The position numbers and the translations under genes are program-made. The notes beneath the pieces are model-generated. The model had not been told where the DNA came from and ran no database searches. It saw nothing but the letters and a program-made list of their open reading frames with translations. A stretch of DNA of 64,000 nucleotides, taken from CAG-791 sp045546175 (GTDB lineage Bacteria; Bacillota; Clostridia; Lachnospirales; Lachnospiraceae). The stretch spans positions 1 to 64,000 of the forward strand of contig JAZQCI010000001.1 in the NCBI GenBank assembly GCA_045546175.1. The letters are read 5' to 3'. The stretch's first letter is position 1. Every line of letters starts with the position of its first letter. Below are positions 42,387-52,290 of this stretch, one piece after another.

Positions 42387-45300
42387 ATGAGCTATAGATT
42401 TTGCCTGGGAGCTTCCGGATCGGGAAAGAGCAGGCTCCTCCACAACATGGTTCTCGATGAGGCCGGAAAGGCCCTTAAGGACAGCGCGAGGTCAGGGGAC
42501 AACTACGTGATCCTGGTGCCCGACCAGTATTCGATGCAGACGCAGAAGGAGATCGTGACGGAGTCCCCGCAGAAGGGAATCCTCAATATCGATGTCCTGA
42601 GCTTCGGCCGCCTCACGCACAAGATCTTTGAAGAGATCGGCGCCTCAAAGAGGGCCGTTCTGGACGACACGGGGAAAACTCTGCTGCTGCGCAGAGTCGC
42701 CGGGCAGTGCCAGAAAGACTTGCGAATCCTGGGAAGGAGCATTCATTATCCGGGCATGATCTCGGAAGTGAAGTCCGTGATCTCCGAATTCATGCAGTAC
42801 GGGATCGGGGACGGGGAGCTTGCCGTCATGCAGGAATACGCCGCCGGAAAAGGGCAGGGCGCCCTGAACGCGCGCCTGAGTGACCTGCAGGTGCTCTATC
42901 AGGCCTTCCTACAGGGAAAGAGAGACCGCTTCATAACCAACGAGGAGATGCTGGACCTTCTGGCGGAGGCTATTCCCTCTTCGGACTGGGTGCGAAGGAG
43001 CCGTTTCATATTGGACGGTTTCACCGGTTTTACACCTGTACAATACAGGGTGGTCATGGCTCTGATCCGCTGCAGCCGGGAGGTCATCATCTCGCTCACG
43101 CTGGGCAGGGATAACGGCCCCGGGCTCGATTGGGTCAGTGCTCATAAGAACCCCGGCGGGGAAGACGCGCTGTTCTACCTTACCAGAAAGACGGTGTGTG
43201 ATATCGAGAAGCTGGCGTCGGCCGAGGGACTCGCAAGAGGAGAGGATATCTATGTGTCGGATCCCGATTCGGTCCCACCCCGCTTTGCCGGCAACCCTGT
43301 CCTTTCGCATCTGGAGCGCTGCATCTTCCGCCATCCCGCGACTGCCTATGAAGGGGAGACTGCGGACCGGATTCGAATCTTTGAGACGGATACCCCCGAG
43401 GAGGAAGTCCGTCAGATCTGTATTGAGATCCGCAAGCTCATCCTGACAAAGGGCTATGAGTACAGGAATATCTCGGTGGTCTGCGGAGATCTGGAGAGAT
43501 ATGGCGCGATCTTCGAAAAGCAGGCGGCCCGCTACGATATTCCGATCTATGTGGACAGGACAAGCTCTGCGGGCTTTAACCCTCTGACGGAGGCAATCCG
43601 GAGCGTTCTGGCCATTCGGTCGGAAGGCTATTCCTATAACGCCGTATTTCGCTATCTCAGAAGCGGACTGAGCGGCCTCTCCGCACAGGAGACAGATTTA
43701 CTGGAGAATTACTGCCTGGCCCGCGGCATCAAGGGAAGAAAAAAATGGGCGATGTCTTTTGACGCGGAGACGGAGCCACTCAGGATCAGATTCCTCGAGG
43801 AGATCAGTCCGGTGGCCGGAGAGATCAGCGAGGAGAGACTGCCGGCGAAAACCGCGGGCGAGCGCACGCTTGCGCTCTATGACTTCCTGACGGGTATCGG
43901 CGCACAGGAGAAGATGGAGGAGCGGAGCCGGAAATTTGAAGAGGCGGGTGACTTTGTGAGAGGAAAGCAGTTCAGCCAGCTCTACCGCCTCGTGATCGGC
44001 CTTTTGGAGCAGGTCTATGACCTTCTGGGCGATGAGTCGATCTCATCGACGGATTACGCGGAGCTTCTGGACGCGGGCTTTGAAGAGCTCAGGCTGGGAA
44101 CGCTGCCGCAGCAGTCGGACCGAGTTCTGGTGGGAGACATCGAGCGGACAAGGGTCGCGCAATGCCGCGTTCTCTTTTTTGCCGGCGTAAATGACGGGAA
44201 CATTCCCAGGGGAACATCGAGGGGCGGACTTCTGTCGGACCTCGACAGAGAATTTTTGAAATCATCGGGCGCGGAGCTCTCGCCCACGCCCCGGGAGCAG
44301 ATGTATCTGCAGAGGCTCTACCTGTATATGAACATGACAAAGCCCAGGGACTGTCTCTATCTGTCCTTTGCCAGGACGACGCCCGAGGGCACATCCCTCC
44401 ATCCCTCCTATCTGATCCGGATGATCCGCAAATTGTTCCCGGGATGCGAAGTGGAACATCCGCAGCTCCTCCCGACCCAGGAGCAGCTGACGGGAGAGAA
44501 GGACAGCATCGTCTGGGTCTCCGGCGCGCTCAGAGACTACGCGCAGGGAAAAGTGCCGGAGGGCACAAAACAGGCGGACGAAGTCAAGACGACCTACGGG
44601 TACCTGATGCGAAGCGGTCAGCCGCAGACCAGACAGACGCTGGAGGGACTCAAAGGCGCGGCCTTCAAGAGATATGATCCCGCTATGCTCAGTCCCGAGA
44701 CCGCGAAGGCTCTCTACGGAACGAGCGTCATGGGAGGGATCAGCCGGATGGAGACGGCGGCCAAGTGCATGCTTCGGCAGTTCCTCCAATACGGCCTGAA
44801 GCTGGAGCCGAGAAAAGAATATGTGATCGAACCTTTCGACGCGGGCACGGTCATGCACCGGAGCCTGGATACCTTCAGCCGCTCTCTTGCGGGAAAAGGA
44901 CTGGACTGGCGGAGCTTTACAGAGGAAGAAGGGCGGGAGCTGGCCGGCAAGGCCCTTAGGGAGACGGCGGCGGCCTATCACGACCTGCTCCTGTATTCCA
45001 CGAAGAGAAGCGAATCGCAGCTGGACAGAATGGAAAGGATCCTGGCCCGCAGCATCGATACGCTCCAGTATCAGCTCCGGAAAGGGAGTTTCAGTCCGGA
45101 GGCCTATGAGTTCTCCTTCGGGCCGGACGGGGAAGCGGATTCCATCACTTTTCCCCTGAGCGGAGGCAGGTGGCTGAAACTGGTCGGCAGGATCGACCGC
45201 CTGGATCTGTGCCGCGAGGACGGCAGTATTTTTGTCAAAATATTGGACTACAAATCGGGTTCCAACGACCTGGACGAGAACCTCATGAAGAGGGGAATCC

Positions 45301-45806
45301 AGCTGCAGCTTCTCATGTATATGAGCGCGGTCCTGGAAAATTTGGCTGCAAGATATCCGGGCACCCGCATCGTCCCTTCGGCTATGCTGTATTACCGGAT
45401 CACGGACCCGGTAATAGAAGGAGGTGACCCGGATGCGGATGAGGCGGAAGATGCCCTGTCGCAGATCCGGGCGGCGCTGCGGCCGACCGGACTGGTCAAT
45501 TCGGATCCCGAATCCTACCTGCGGCTTGACAGTACTATAAGCGGAAAGAGCGACGTCATTCCTGTCACGCTCAAGAAGAACCGCGACCTGGCCGCCGCCT
45601 CCCACGTCTATTCCCAAGGGGAGTTCGAGGAGCTCAGGCAGGAGGTCACCAAGGTCGTCTGCATGCTGGCCGAGCAGATCCTGGACGGCGACGCGAAGGC
45701 GGCTCCGGCCATTTGGAATGACAAGACCGCGTGCGACTATTGTCCCTACAAGGGCGTGTGCGGATTCGATCCGCAGGTGGACGGCTATAAGTACCGAAAA
45801 GAATGA
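42387..45806 (+). CDS. addB: AddB, helicase-nuclease subunit B
   Basis: The 1139-residue subunit pairs with AddA to resect double-strand breaks. Visible features are the Walker A motif GASGSGKSRLL at residue 8, a C-terminal nuclease domain (GRIDRLD; KILDYKSG) and the four cysteines of the Fe-S cluster: one at about residue 794 (AAKCMLRQF) and CDYCPYKGVC at about 1117-1126. All required residues are present. addA begins 14 bases after its stop. A structured repeat lies just before it. Confidence 0.95.
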   Translation: MSYRFCLGASGSGKSRLLHNMVLDEAGKALKDSARSGDNYVILVPDQYSMQTQKEIVTESPQKGILNIDVLSFGRLTHKIFEEIGASKRAVLDDTGKTLLLRRVAGQCQKDLRILGRSIHYPGMISEVKSVISEFMQYGIGDGELAVMQEYAAGKGQGALNARLSDLQVLYQAFLQGKRDRFITNEEMLDLLAEAIPSSDWVRRSRFILDGFTGFTPVQYRVVMALIRCSREVIISLTLGRDNGPGLDWVSAHKNPGGEDALFYLTRKTVCDIEKLASAEGLARGEDIYVSDPDSVPPRFAGNPVLSHLERCIFRHPATAYEGETADRIRIFETDTPEEEVRQICIEIRKLILTKGYEYRNISVVCGDLERYGAIFEKQAARYDIPIYVDRTSSAGFNPLTEAIRSVLAIRSEGYSYNAVFRYLRSGLSGLSAQETDLLENYCLARGIKGRKKWAMSFDAETEPLRIRFLEEISPVAGEISEERLPAKTAGERTLALYDFLTGIGAQEKMEERSRKFEEAGDFVRGKQFSQLYRLVIGLLEQVYDLLGDESISSTDYAELLDAGFEELRLGTLPQQSDRVLVGDIERTRVAQCRVLFFAGVNDGNIPRGTSRGGLLSDLDREFLKSSGAELSPTPREQMYLQRLYLYMNMTKPRDCLYLSFARTTPEGTSLHPSYLIRMIRKLFPGCEVEHPQLLPTQEQLTGEKDSIVWVSGALRDYAQGKVPEGTKQADEVKTTYGYLMRSGQPQTRQTLEGLKGAAFKRYDPAMLSPETAKALYGTSVMGGISRMETAAKCMLRQFLQYGLKLEPRKEYVIEPFDAGTVMHRSLDTFSRSLAGKGLDWRSFTEEEGRELAGKALRETAAAYHDLLLYSTKRSESQLDRMERILARSIDTLQYQLRKGSFSPEAYEFSFGPDGEADSITFPLSGGRWLKLVGRIDRLDLCREDGSIFVKILDYKSGSNDLDENLMKRGIQLQLLMYMSAVLENLAARYPGTRIVPSAMLYYRITDPVIEGGDPDADEAEDALSQIRAALRPTGLVNSDPESYLRLDSTISGKSDVIPVTLKKNRDLAAASHVYSQGEFEELRQEVTKVVCMLAEQILDGDAKAAPAIWNDKTACDYCPYKGVCGFDPQVDGYKYRKE

Positions 45807-45819
45807 GAAGGATAACGTT

Positions 45820-48800
45820 ATGGCAATACAGTTTACCGAGCAGCAGACCAGGGTTCTGCAGGCGAGAAAACATAATATTCTGGTCTCGGCGGCGGCCGGG
45901 AGCGGCAAGACGGCAGTGCTTGTCGAGAGGATCGTCCGAATGATCAGCGAAGGAGAGGACCCGATGAACATCGACCGTCTCCTGGTGGTCACGTTCACGA
46001 AAGCGGCGGCGGCCCAGATGCGCGAGCGGATCGGCGCGGCGATCGCAAAAAAGATCGAAGAGGATCCCGACAACGTCCACCTGCAGAGGCAGGAGACGCT
46101 TCTTCATAATGCGCAGATCACGACAATGGACAGTTTCTTTACCTTTCTTCTGCGGAACAATTTCAGCGAGATCGACATGGATCCGGGCTTTCGGCAGATG
46201 GACCAGACCGAGGCCGACCTTATGCGTAAGGACGCAATGGAGGATTTTCTGGAAGAGGGCTACGCCTCAGGCGATCCCTCTCTGAAAATCTGCGCCGACT
46301 ATTTCTGCCGGAGCGCCGGCGACAAGGAGCTGGAAGAGATCCTGGAGACACTGTACAAACAGGCTGTAAGCCACCCCGATCCTGATGAATGGCTCAGGGA
46401 CAGGGCCCGGGATTACCACTTGGAGAACAAAGAGGAGCTGTACGGCAGCGTCTGGATGCAGTTCATCATTCTCACAGCCGCGGAGAAGATTGCGGACCTG
46501 AAGCGGCAGTATGAGCGGCTTTTAGACTTCTGCTCAGAGCCGGACGGTCCCGCCCTCTATATTCCGGTCATCCTTGAAGATCTCCGCGCGGTCAGTGCTC
46601 TCGGCGACATGCCCTCCGCAGAGGACGCGGGACGCCTTTCCCCGCAGGAGGCGGAAGACTTGTGGAAGAGGATCCTTGAGATTCTTTCCGCGGAGTCTTT
46701 CTCCCTTCCCCGGTTCTATCCGAAGAAGAATCCGGAAGTGGATCCTGCCAAAAAAGAGATCGCCGTGGCCCTCAGAAAGAGCGCCAGGGATACCGTGGAT
46801 AAGCTCTGCAAAAAGTACGCCGGAGAGGACGACGAGAGGATCCTCTCCACCATGAGAGAGATGGATGCGCCCGCGCAGGCGCTTTCTGACCTTGCCCGCC
46901 GCTTTCTTGCCTATTTTGCCGCGGTCAAAAGAGAGAAAAACGTCATCGATTTTGTCGACCTGGAGCACCTGGCGCTTGAAATTCTGACAGAAAAAGTGGA
47001 GGACGGCGTCTACCGGCCCCGCAGAGCCGCATTTGCCTACAGGCAGTATTTTGACGAGATCCTGATCGATGAATACCAGGACAGTAACGACGTGCAGGAA
47101 CTTCTGCTGCGCATGATCTCCACTGAGGACGAGGGCGTCTATAACAGGTTCATGGTGGGAGACGTCAAGCAGTCCATTTACAAATTCCGACTGGCGAGGC
47201 CGGAGATCTTCATGGACAAGCTGGGGTCCTACCGCAAGCTGGATAATGAAAGAGAGCGAATCGACCTGGACAGCAACTTCCGAAGCCGCGCCGAGGTCCT
47301 CGACAGTGTCAACGAGGTCTTCTTCCGCATTATGCGAAAAGAGATCGGCGGCGTCGAGTACACGCCGGAGGTTTCACTCAAGACCGGTGCGAGCTACCCG
47401 GACAGCCCGGACCCGGAGACTTACAAGACAGAACTGCTCCTGGTCACCGGTCCCGAAAAAGATGAGGAAGATGAAGTCCCGGAAGAGATCGCGCAGCTCA
47501 GCGACCGGCAGAAGGAGGCGCTGGCCGTCACATCTAAGATCAAAGAGCTGGTCGGGCACCTCCCCGTGAGAGCGGATGACAATGAAATGCGTCCGTGCCG
47601 ATACGGCGATATCGTCGTTCTTTTGCGGAGCGGCTCCGGATGGAATGAAGAGTTCCGGGACGTCTTCGAGCGGCAGGGCGTTCCCTATTACATCGAGTCC
47701 AAGACCGGGTATTTTTCGGCGACGGAGATTCAGAGCGTGCTGGATATGGTGCGCGTGCTGGATAATCCCAGGCAGGATATTCCCCTCTACGGCGTTCTTC
47801 GGGGATACTGGGGAAATTTCAGCGAAGAGGAGATCGCGCAGATCCGCCTGGCCGGAAAAGGGACTGACGCGGACCTCTTCACGGCAGTGAATCTTAAAGC
47901 TGCGCAGGACCCGCAGGACGGCCTCAGCCTTCTGGGAGAAAAATGCGGTGCTTTTCTCGCCTTTCTGGGCGCATGGAGAGAAAAAGTGAGCTATCTGCGG
48001 ATCAGAGAGCTCCTCACGGAACTTGTCACGCAGACAGGGTACGAGGAGTACTGCAGGGCGCTGCCCGGCGGAGAGCAGAGAACGGCGAATCTTCAGCTCC
48101 TTCTGGCCCAGGCGGCCTCCTTCGATTCCATGGGCCTTCGCGGGCTCTTCGATTTCGTGCGCTATATCGATCAGGTCCACCACAGGGAAGTGGATTACGG
48201 GGAGGCCAACATACTCGACGAGAACGCGGACGTCGTCAGGATCATGAGCATCCACAAGAGTAAGGGACTTGAGTTCCCGGTCTGCATCGTGGCAGGTACA
48301 GCCAAGCAGCACAGTTTCAAGTTCCACGACACCAAGGGGAGTCTGATCTGCGACAACGACTGGGGCATCGGCATGGACTGCTGGAAGGGCGAGACGCGGT
48401 CCAAATACAGCACGGTGCGCAAGGAAGCGGTCGCCGACAAGATCCGCAGAGAGAGCCTTGGCGAGGAACTCAGGGTCCTGTACGTGGCAATGACCCGCGC
48501 CAAAGAAAAGCTCATTCTCACCGGATATCTCGGTAAGCCTTCCAAAGCCTCTGACTGGGAGAAGAAGATCCCCGTCAGTATGAAACCGGGGGAAAAGCTC
48601 CCGATCCCGCTCCTGTCCGGTTCCGACAGTTTTCTTGAACTGCTCTGGTGCGCGGCCGCGTCGGCGGAGCACCCCGAACACTTCAGGATCACCACGATCC
48701 CGAGTGGGGACCTGATCTGGCAGGAAGCGGAGCAGCAGACGGGGTACGGACTGCGTCGGCAGGAAATTGACAGCGCGGGAGAGATCGGCGGAGCGCCGCT

Positions 48801-49623
48801 CCCGGATCCGGAGCTCGCGCGCCGGCTCGAGACAATCTATTCGAGAAGATATGCGCACGAAAACCTCAAGGGACTCTACACCAAGACCTCTGTGTCAGAC
48901 CTCAAGATGGCTTCCCTTGAGGCGGAGGAGGGCGACTCCGTCTACGATCTGTTTCCGGAGAATAAGCCCGCTCCGGTCATCGCGTCCTTCGCCTCGGAAT
49001 TAAAAATAAAAAGCGGCGAGGAAGAAGCTGCCGGGGAGCCCGCGCAGACTTCGCCTTCCGAAGAAGGCGGGAGAGGGGCCGGAAAGAGCCCCTTTACGGG
49101 CACGGAGTACGGCACGGCTGTCCACAGGCTGCTCGAGCTCTTTGACTACGGAAGATTCCCCGAGCCCGCGTCCGTCTCCGAAGGCGCCTTTTGCGCCTGG
49201 AGAGAGGAGCTGGCCGCGTCGGGGCGCATTCCCCAGACATATGCGCGGGACCTTCCGGCCGCAGGGATCCTTGCCTTTTTGCGGAGTGGCCTGGCCGCCA
49301 GAATGGCAGCCGCGTCGGGGCGAGCGCAGCTTTTCCGCGAGCAGCCCTTCGTGCTCGGGATCGAGGCGGACGCCGTAAATCCCGCCTTTCCCCACGAGGA
49401 GATCATGCTGATCCAGGGTATCATCGACGCCTATTTCGAAGAGGACGGCGAGCTGATCCTTGTGGATTACAAGACGGACCGGGTGGAAGCGGCGCAGGAG
49501 CTTCGGGATCGCTATCAGATCCAGCTGGACCTCTACGAGCGGGCGCTGGAGCAGATCACCGGCAAAAAAGTGAGGGAAAAACTGATTTACTCCGTATCCC
49601 TTCGGGAAACAATAAGTTTGTGA
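45820..49623 (+). CDS. addA: AddA, helicase-nuclease subunit A
   Basis: The 1267-residue UvrD-type helicase-nuclease begins with a Q-motif region and Walker A (AAAGSGKTAVL), motif II (LIDEYQDS) near residue 415, the SIHKSKGLEFPV motif, and the C-terminal RecB-type nuclease with GIIDAYF and LILVDYKTDR. With AddB it forms the Firmicutes equivalent of RecBCD, which degrades invading DNA until stopped at a Chi site. The ATG at 45820 has AGAAGGA upstream. Confidence 0.96.
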   Translation: MAIQFTEQQTRVLQARKHNILVSAAAGSGKTAVLVERIVRMISEGEDPMNIDRLLVVTFTKAAAAQMRERIGAAIAKKIEEDPDNVHLQRQETLLHNAQITTMDSFFTFLLRNNFSEIDMDPGFRQMDQTEADLMRKDAMEDFLEEGYASGDPSLKICADYFCRSAGDKELEEILETLYKQAVSHPDPDEWLRDRARDYHLENKEELYGSVWMQFIILTAAEKIADLKRQYERLLDFCSEPDGPALYIPVILEDLRAVSALGDMPSAEDAGRLSPQEAEDLWKRILEILSAESFSLPRFYPKKNPEVDPAKKEIAVALRKSARDTVDKLCKKYAGEDDERILSTMREMDAPAQALSDLARRFLAYFAAVKREKNVIDFVDLEHLALEILTEKVEDGVYRPRRAAFAYRQYFDEILIDEYQDSNDVQELLLRMISTEDEGVYNRFMVGDVKQSIYKFRLARPEIFMDKLGSYRKLDNERERIDLDSNFRSRAEVLDSVNEVFFRIMRKEIGGVEYTPEVSLKTGASYPDSPDPETYKTELLLVTGPEKDEEDEVPEEIAQLSDRQKEALAVTSKIKELVGHLPVRADDNEMRPCRYGDIVVLLRSGSGWNEEFRDVFERQGVPYYIESKTGYFSATEIQSVLDMVRVLDNPRQDIPLYGVLRGYWGNFSEEEIAQIRLAGKGTDADLFTAVNLKAAQDPQDGLSLLGEKCGAFLAFLGAWREKVSYLRIRELLTELVTQTGYEEYCRALPGGEQRTANLQLLLAQAASFDSMGLRGLFDFVRYIDQVHHREVDYGEANILDENADVVRIMSIHKSKGLEFPVCIVAGTAKQHSFKFHDTKGSLICDNDWGIGMDCWKGETRSKYSTVRKEAVADKIRRESLGEELRVLYVAMTRAKEKLILTGYLGKPSKASDWEKKIPVSMKPGEKLPIPLLSGSDSFLELLWCAAASAEHPEHFRITTIPSGDLIWQEAEQQTGYGLRRQEIDSAGEIGGAPLPDPELARRLETIYSRRYAHENLKGLYTKTSVSDLKMASLEAEEGDSVYDLFPENKPAPVIASFASELKIKSGEEEAAGEPAQTSPSEEGGRGAGKSPFTGTEYGTAVHRLLELFDYGRFPEPASVSEGAFCAWREELAASGRIPQTYARDLPAAGILAFLRSGLAARMAAASGRAQLFREQPFVLGIEADAVNPAFPHEEIMLIQGIIDAYFEEDGELILVDYKTDRVEAAQELRDRYQIQLDLYERALEQITGKKVREKLIYSVSLRETISL

Positions 49624-49682
49624 ACAAAATAGCAATTTTTCGCAATTCCCTATAAATAAAGCGAAGAATGTGGCATTTTTTG

Positions 49683-49711
49683 TAGAAAATGAATAGCCGG
49701 AATGATATAAT
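49683..49711 (+). promoter_or_regulatory. Probable promoter of the acyl-CoA dehydrogenase gene
   Basis: TATAAT (49706-49711) with a weak TAGAAA -35 element (49683-49688), 17 bases apart. The gene is the first after the AddAB operon. Confidence 0.4.
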
Positions 49712-49784
49712 ACTACGGATAAGATTTATAAATTTATACTTTTTATCTAAATGCTATTACTAGCTAATATCAAAGGAGGTTGCA

Positions 49785-50924
49785 ATGAACTTTTTTAACG
49801 ACGAAATTCATGAAGAGATGATCGCCCTGTATCGCGATTTCGCTACAGGAGTCTGCGCTCCCATCGCTGCTGAGATCGACGAAGAGGAGAAATTCCCCGT
49901 AGAGTCCTTCAAGCAGGCTGCAGAGATGGGCCTCATGGGTATTCCTTTCCCCGAGGAATACGGCGGAGCAGGACTGGACGAGCTCTCCTATGCACAGTGC
50001 ATCGAGGAAGTATCCAAGGTTTGCGCTTCCACAGCTGTCGGCATTTCCGCTCACACATCCCTTTGCTCCTGGCCGATCTACAAGTTCGGTACCGAAGAGC
50101 AGAAGGCAAAGTATCTTCCCCAGCTTCTGAGCGGCGAGAAGCTCGGCGCTTTCGGTCTGACCGAGCCCAACGCAGGTACTGACGCAGCAGGCCAGAAGAC
50201 TGTTTTCGAAGACAAGGGCGACTACTATCTGGTAAACGGCTCCAAGATCTTCATCACAAACGCAGGCTATGCAGACATCTTCATCGTTTTCGGTATGACA
50301 GACAAGTCCCTGGGCAACAAGGGAATCACCGCTCTGATCATGGAAAAGGGAATGGAAGGATTCAGCATCGGCTCCCACGAGAAGAAGATGGGTATCCGCG
50401 GATCCAGCACCTGCGAACTCGTATTTGAGAACGTCAAGGTTCCGAAGGAAAATCTCCTGGGCGAAGTCAACAAGGGCTTCAAGGTAGCTATGATGACTCT
50501 GGACGGCGGCCGTATCGGTATCGCTGCTCAGGCTCTGGGTATTGCAGAAGGCGCTCTCGACGTAACTGTTGAGTACGTTAAGCAGAGGGTACAGTTTGGC
50601 CGTCCGATTGCCAAGTTCCAGAACACACAGTTCGAGCTTGCTAAGATGAAAGCCAACACCGAGGCTGCCAAGATGCTGGTTTATCGCGCAGCGAACGCTG
50701 TCGACGAAGGCAAGCCTTATACACAGCTCGCAGCAGAGGCTAAGCTCGTTGCAGCTGCCAACGCTTCCGACGTAACACGCAGATGCCTGCAGCTGTTCGG
50801 CGGCTACGGCTACACTCGCGAGTATCCCATCGAGCGCATGATGAGAGATGCCAAGATCACTGAGATCTACGAAGGAACCAGTGAAGTTCAGATGATGGTC
50901 ATCGGCGGCGCTATGCTTCGCTGA
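49785..50924 (+). CDS. Short-chain acyl-CoA dehydrogenase (butyryl-CoA dehydrogenase-like)
   Basis: This 379-residue FAD enzyme of the acyl-CoA dehydrogenase family has the FAD-contacting AFGLTEPNAGTDA segment, QTRVQFGRP-like QRVQFGRPIA, and the catalytic Glu in IYEGTSEVQ. In Clostridia this enzyme usually ends butyrate formation, together with EtfAB. No etf, hbd or crt gene is adjacent, so the usual cluster is elsewhere or absent. The ribosome site AAAGGAGG is optimal, and codon use looks more biased than in neighbours, in keeping with strong expression. A terminator follows. Confidence 0.92.
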   Translation: MNFFNDEIHEEMIALYRDFATGVCAPIAAEIDEEEKFPVESFKQAAEMGLMGIPFPEEYGGAGLDELSYAQCIEEVSKVCASTAVGISAHTSLCSWPIYKFGTEEQKAKYLPQLLSGEKLGAFGLTEPNAGTDAAGQKTVFEDKGDYYLVNGSKIFITNAGYADIFIVFGMTDKSLGNKGITALIMEKGMEGFSIGSHEKKMGIRGSSTCELVFENVKVPKENLLGEVNKGFKVAMMTLDGGRIGIAAQALGIAEGALDVTVEYVKQRVQFGRPIAKFQNTQFELAKMKANTEAAKMLVYRAANAVDEGKPYTQLAAEAKLVAAANASDVTRRCLQLFGGYGYTREYPIERMMRDAKITEIYEGTSEVQMMVIGGAMLR

Positions 50925-50956
50925 TCCGTGACTGACAGCTGTCAATACTGATTAGG

Positions 50957-50992
50957 AACAGCCCGGCGAGAGTATTCGCCGGGCTGTTTATT
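50957..50992 (+). terminator. Terminator of the acyl-CoA dehydrogenase gene
   Basis: A perfect 13-bp stem (50957-50969 and 50976-50988) with a 6-nt loop and the tail TTTATTT. Confidence 0.82.
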
Positions 50993-51031
50993 TGCCGGGC
51001 CGCTCACTGCCGCGGGGAGAACAACTTAACC

Positions 51032-51829
51032 ATGAAGCGAGTGAAAGTTGAGATCGGATGGTACGCCGTGCGGCCATTCCTTGTCTATCTGGTGCTCTTT
51101 ATTACGATCAGAGCCATCCTATACCGAATCCTTGAGTCCGTGCTGCTGTCATCGAACGCCGACATGGCTTTCTTTTACGAGGCTTTCAGCGGTACTGCGG
51201 ATCTGATAATCCTCGGGATCTCCTGCGCGGGGGCAGTAATACCGGTCCTCTCGGAAGGGCGAAGGGAAGTCATGATCGCCAGGGCCAGAAGCGAAAATGC
51301 CTGGATCGCGAAAAGAAGGGACGCCAATGTGCTGCTCGCCTCCTTGCCTCTTGGCACTATCTGCCTGTCGGCTCTTCTCAACATCCTTCTCTCGAATAGA
51401 AATGCGGCTGCTTACGCGGACCCGGCTTCGGCGGCGCTGGCGGCGGCCGTCTACGGGATCCTTTCTCCTTTTACGGAAGAGCTGGTCTTCAGGGGGATCA
51501 TGTATCACCGGCTGCGCAGAGGCTTTTCTCCCGCGGAAGCCGCCCTGATCTCCTCGCTCCTGTTCGGCTTCGCGCACGGCAACTTCCTCCAGGGAATCTA
51601 CGCGGCGATCATGGGCATCGTGTTCGGGCTGGCCTATGAACTCACAAGACGCTTTGAAGTCCCTTTTCTCCTTCACTGCACCTGCAATCTCGCTATTTGG
51701 GCCGCAGGAAGAGCGGGTTGGGGAGAGGTGCTGCGAAGTCCTATGTGGATCATCTTTTTTGCGCTGGGAGCGGCCGCTGTGTTCGTAGTCTGGGGGAAAA
51801 GGCTGCATGAGACACATTTTAGATTGTAG
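51032..51829 (+). CDS. CPBP-family intramembrane metalloprotease
   Basis: The 265-residue membrane protein shows the CPBP/Abi motifs in its second half: EELVFRGIMYHRLR (motif 1), LLFGFAHGN (motif 2, catalytic His) and a third motif with HCTCNLAIW. About eight membrane segments are expected. Such proteases process lipoprotein or peptide substrates, or CAAX-like ends. The target is unknown. It lies between two transcription stops, so it is probably a single-gene unit. Confidence 0.83.
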   Translation: MKRVKVEIGWYAVRPFLVYLVLFITIRAILYRILESVLLSSNADMAFFYEAFSGTADLIILGISCAGAVIPVLSEGRREVMIARARSENAWIAKRRDANVLLASLPLGTICLSALLNILLSNRNAAAYADPASAALAAAVYGILSPFTEELVFRGIMYHRLRRGFSPAEAALISSLLFGFAHGNFLQGIYAAIMGIVFGLAYELTRRFEVPFLLHCTCNLAIWAAGRAGWGEVLRSPMWIIFFALGAAAVFVVWGKRLHETHFRL

Positions 51830-51865
51830 ATTTATTCAGCACCGCGGAAAAATTACAATTTAACC

Positions 51866-51980
51866 TTGAATGTCACTTGCCGCCATGCTATAATTTGAAC
51901 GCTGTTTTCAGTACGGCAAAAAAGAAAGCAAAAAATCATACAGAGCACCGTTACTCCGGTGGCCTATGGCCCGGGTGCTC
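51866..51980 (+). promoter_or_regulatory. rpmE promoter and structured leader
   Basis: TTGAAT (51866-51871) and TATAAT (51889-51894) are 17 bases apart. The leader then forms a stem of GAGCACC (51943-51949) with GGTGCTC (51974-51980). An inner GGC/GCC hairpin is also possible. The stem ends just before the AAGGAGGA ribosome site. L31 leaders with autogenous control are known in Firmicutes. Confidence 0.6.
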
Positions 51981-51997
51981 AGGTAAGGAGGAAAATC

Positions 51998-52201
51998 ATG
52001 AAAGCTTCTATTCAGCCCAAGTATTATCAGGCAACTGTGACCTGCAACTGCGGCAACACATTCGTAACCGGATCCACAAAGCCTGAGATCCACGTCGAAG
52101 TCTGCTCCAAGTGCCACTCTTTCTACACCGGCACACAGAAGACTGCCGCTGCTAAGGGACGTATCGATAAGTTCAATAAGAAGTACGGCTACAACAAGTA
52201 A
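51998..52201 (+). CDS. rpmE: 50S ribosomal protein L31, zinc-binding form
   Basis: The 67-residue protein carries the Cys motif of the zinc-binding L31 type: CNCG near residue 16 and CSKC near 36. Length is normal. The ribosome site AAGGAGG is strong. A paralogue without cysteines is common in related species under zinc shortage and is not present in this window. Confidence 0.95.
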   Translation: MKASIQPKYYQATVTCNCGNTFVTGSTKPEIHVEVCSKCHSFYTGTQKTAAAKGRIDKFNKKYGYNK

Positions 52202-52220
52202 GACGATCGCAGTGAAAAGC

Positions 52221-52255
52221 AAAAACAAGGCAGAGAGCGCTCTGCCTTGTTTTTT
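52221..52255 (+). terminator. rpmE terminator
   Basis: CAAGGCAGAG and CTCTGCCTTG (52226-52235 and 52240-52249), with AAAAA before and TTTTTT after. Confidence 0.9.
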
Positions 52256-52261
52256 ACGTTA

Positions 52262-52286
52262 GAAGCACACTCGTGCGGAAAGGAAG
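52262..52286 (+). repeat. Fragment of the structured repeat supplying a ribosome binding site
   Basis: This piece retains gaagcacactcgtgcgg followed by aaaggaaga, the opening part of the repeat core. The AGGAAG it contains lies four bases before the TTG start of the DUF1385 gene. Confidence 0.6.
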
Positions 52287-52290
52287 AGCA

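Noticed and set aside
44262..46073. A 603-codon minus-strand frame
   Set aside because: Shadow of addB and addA across their junction.
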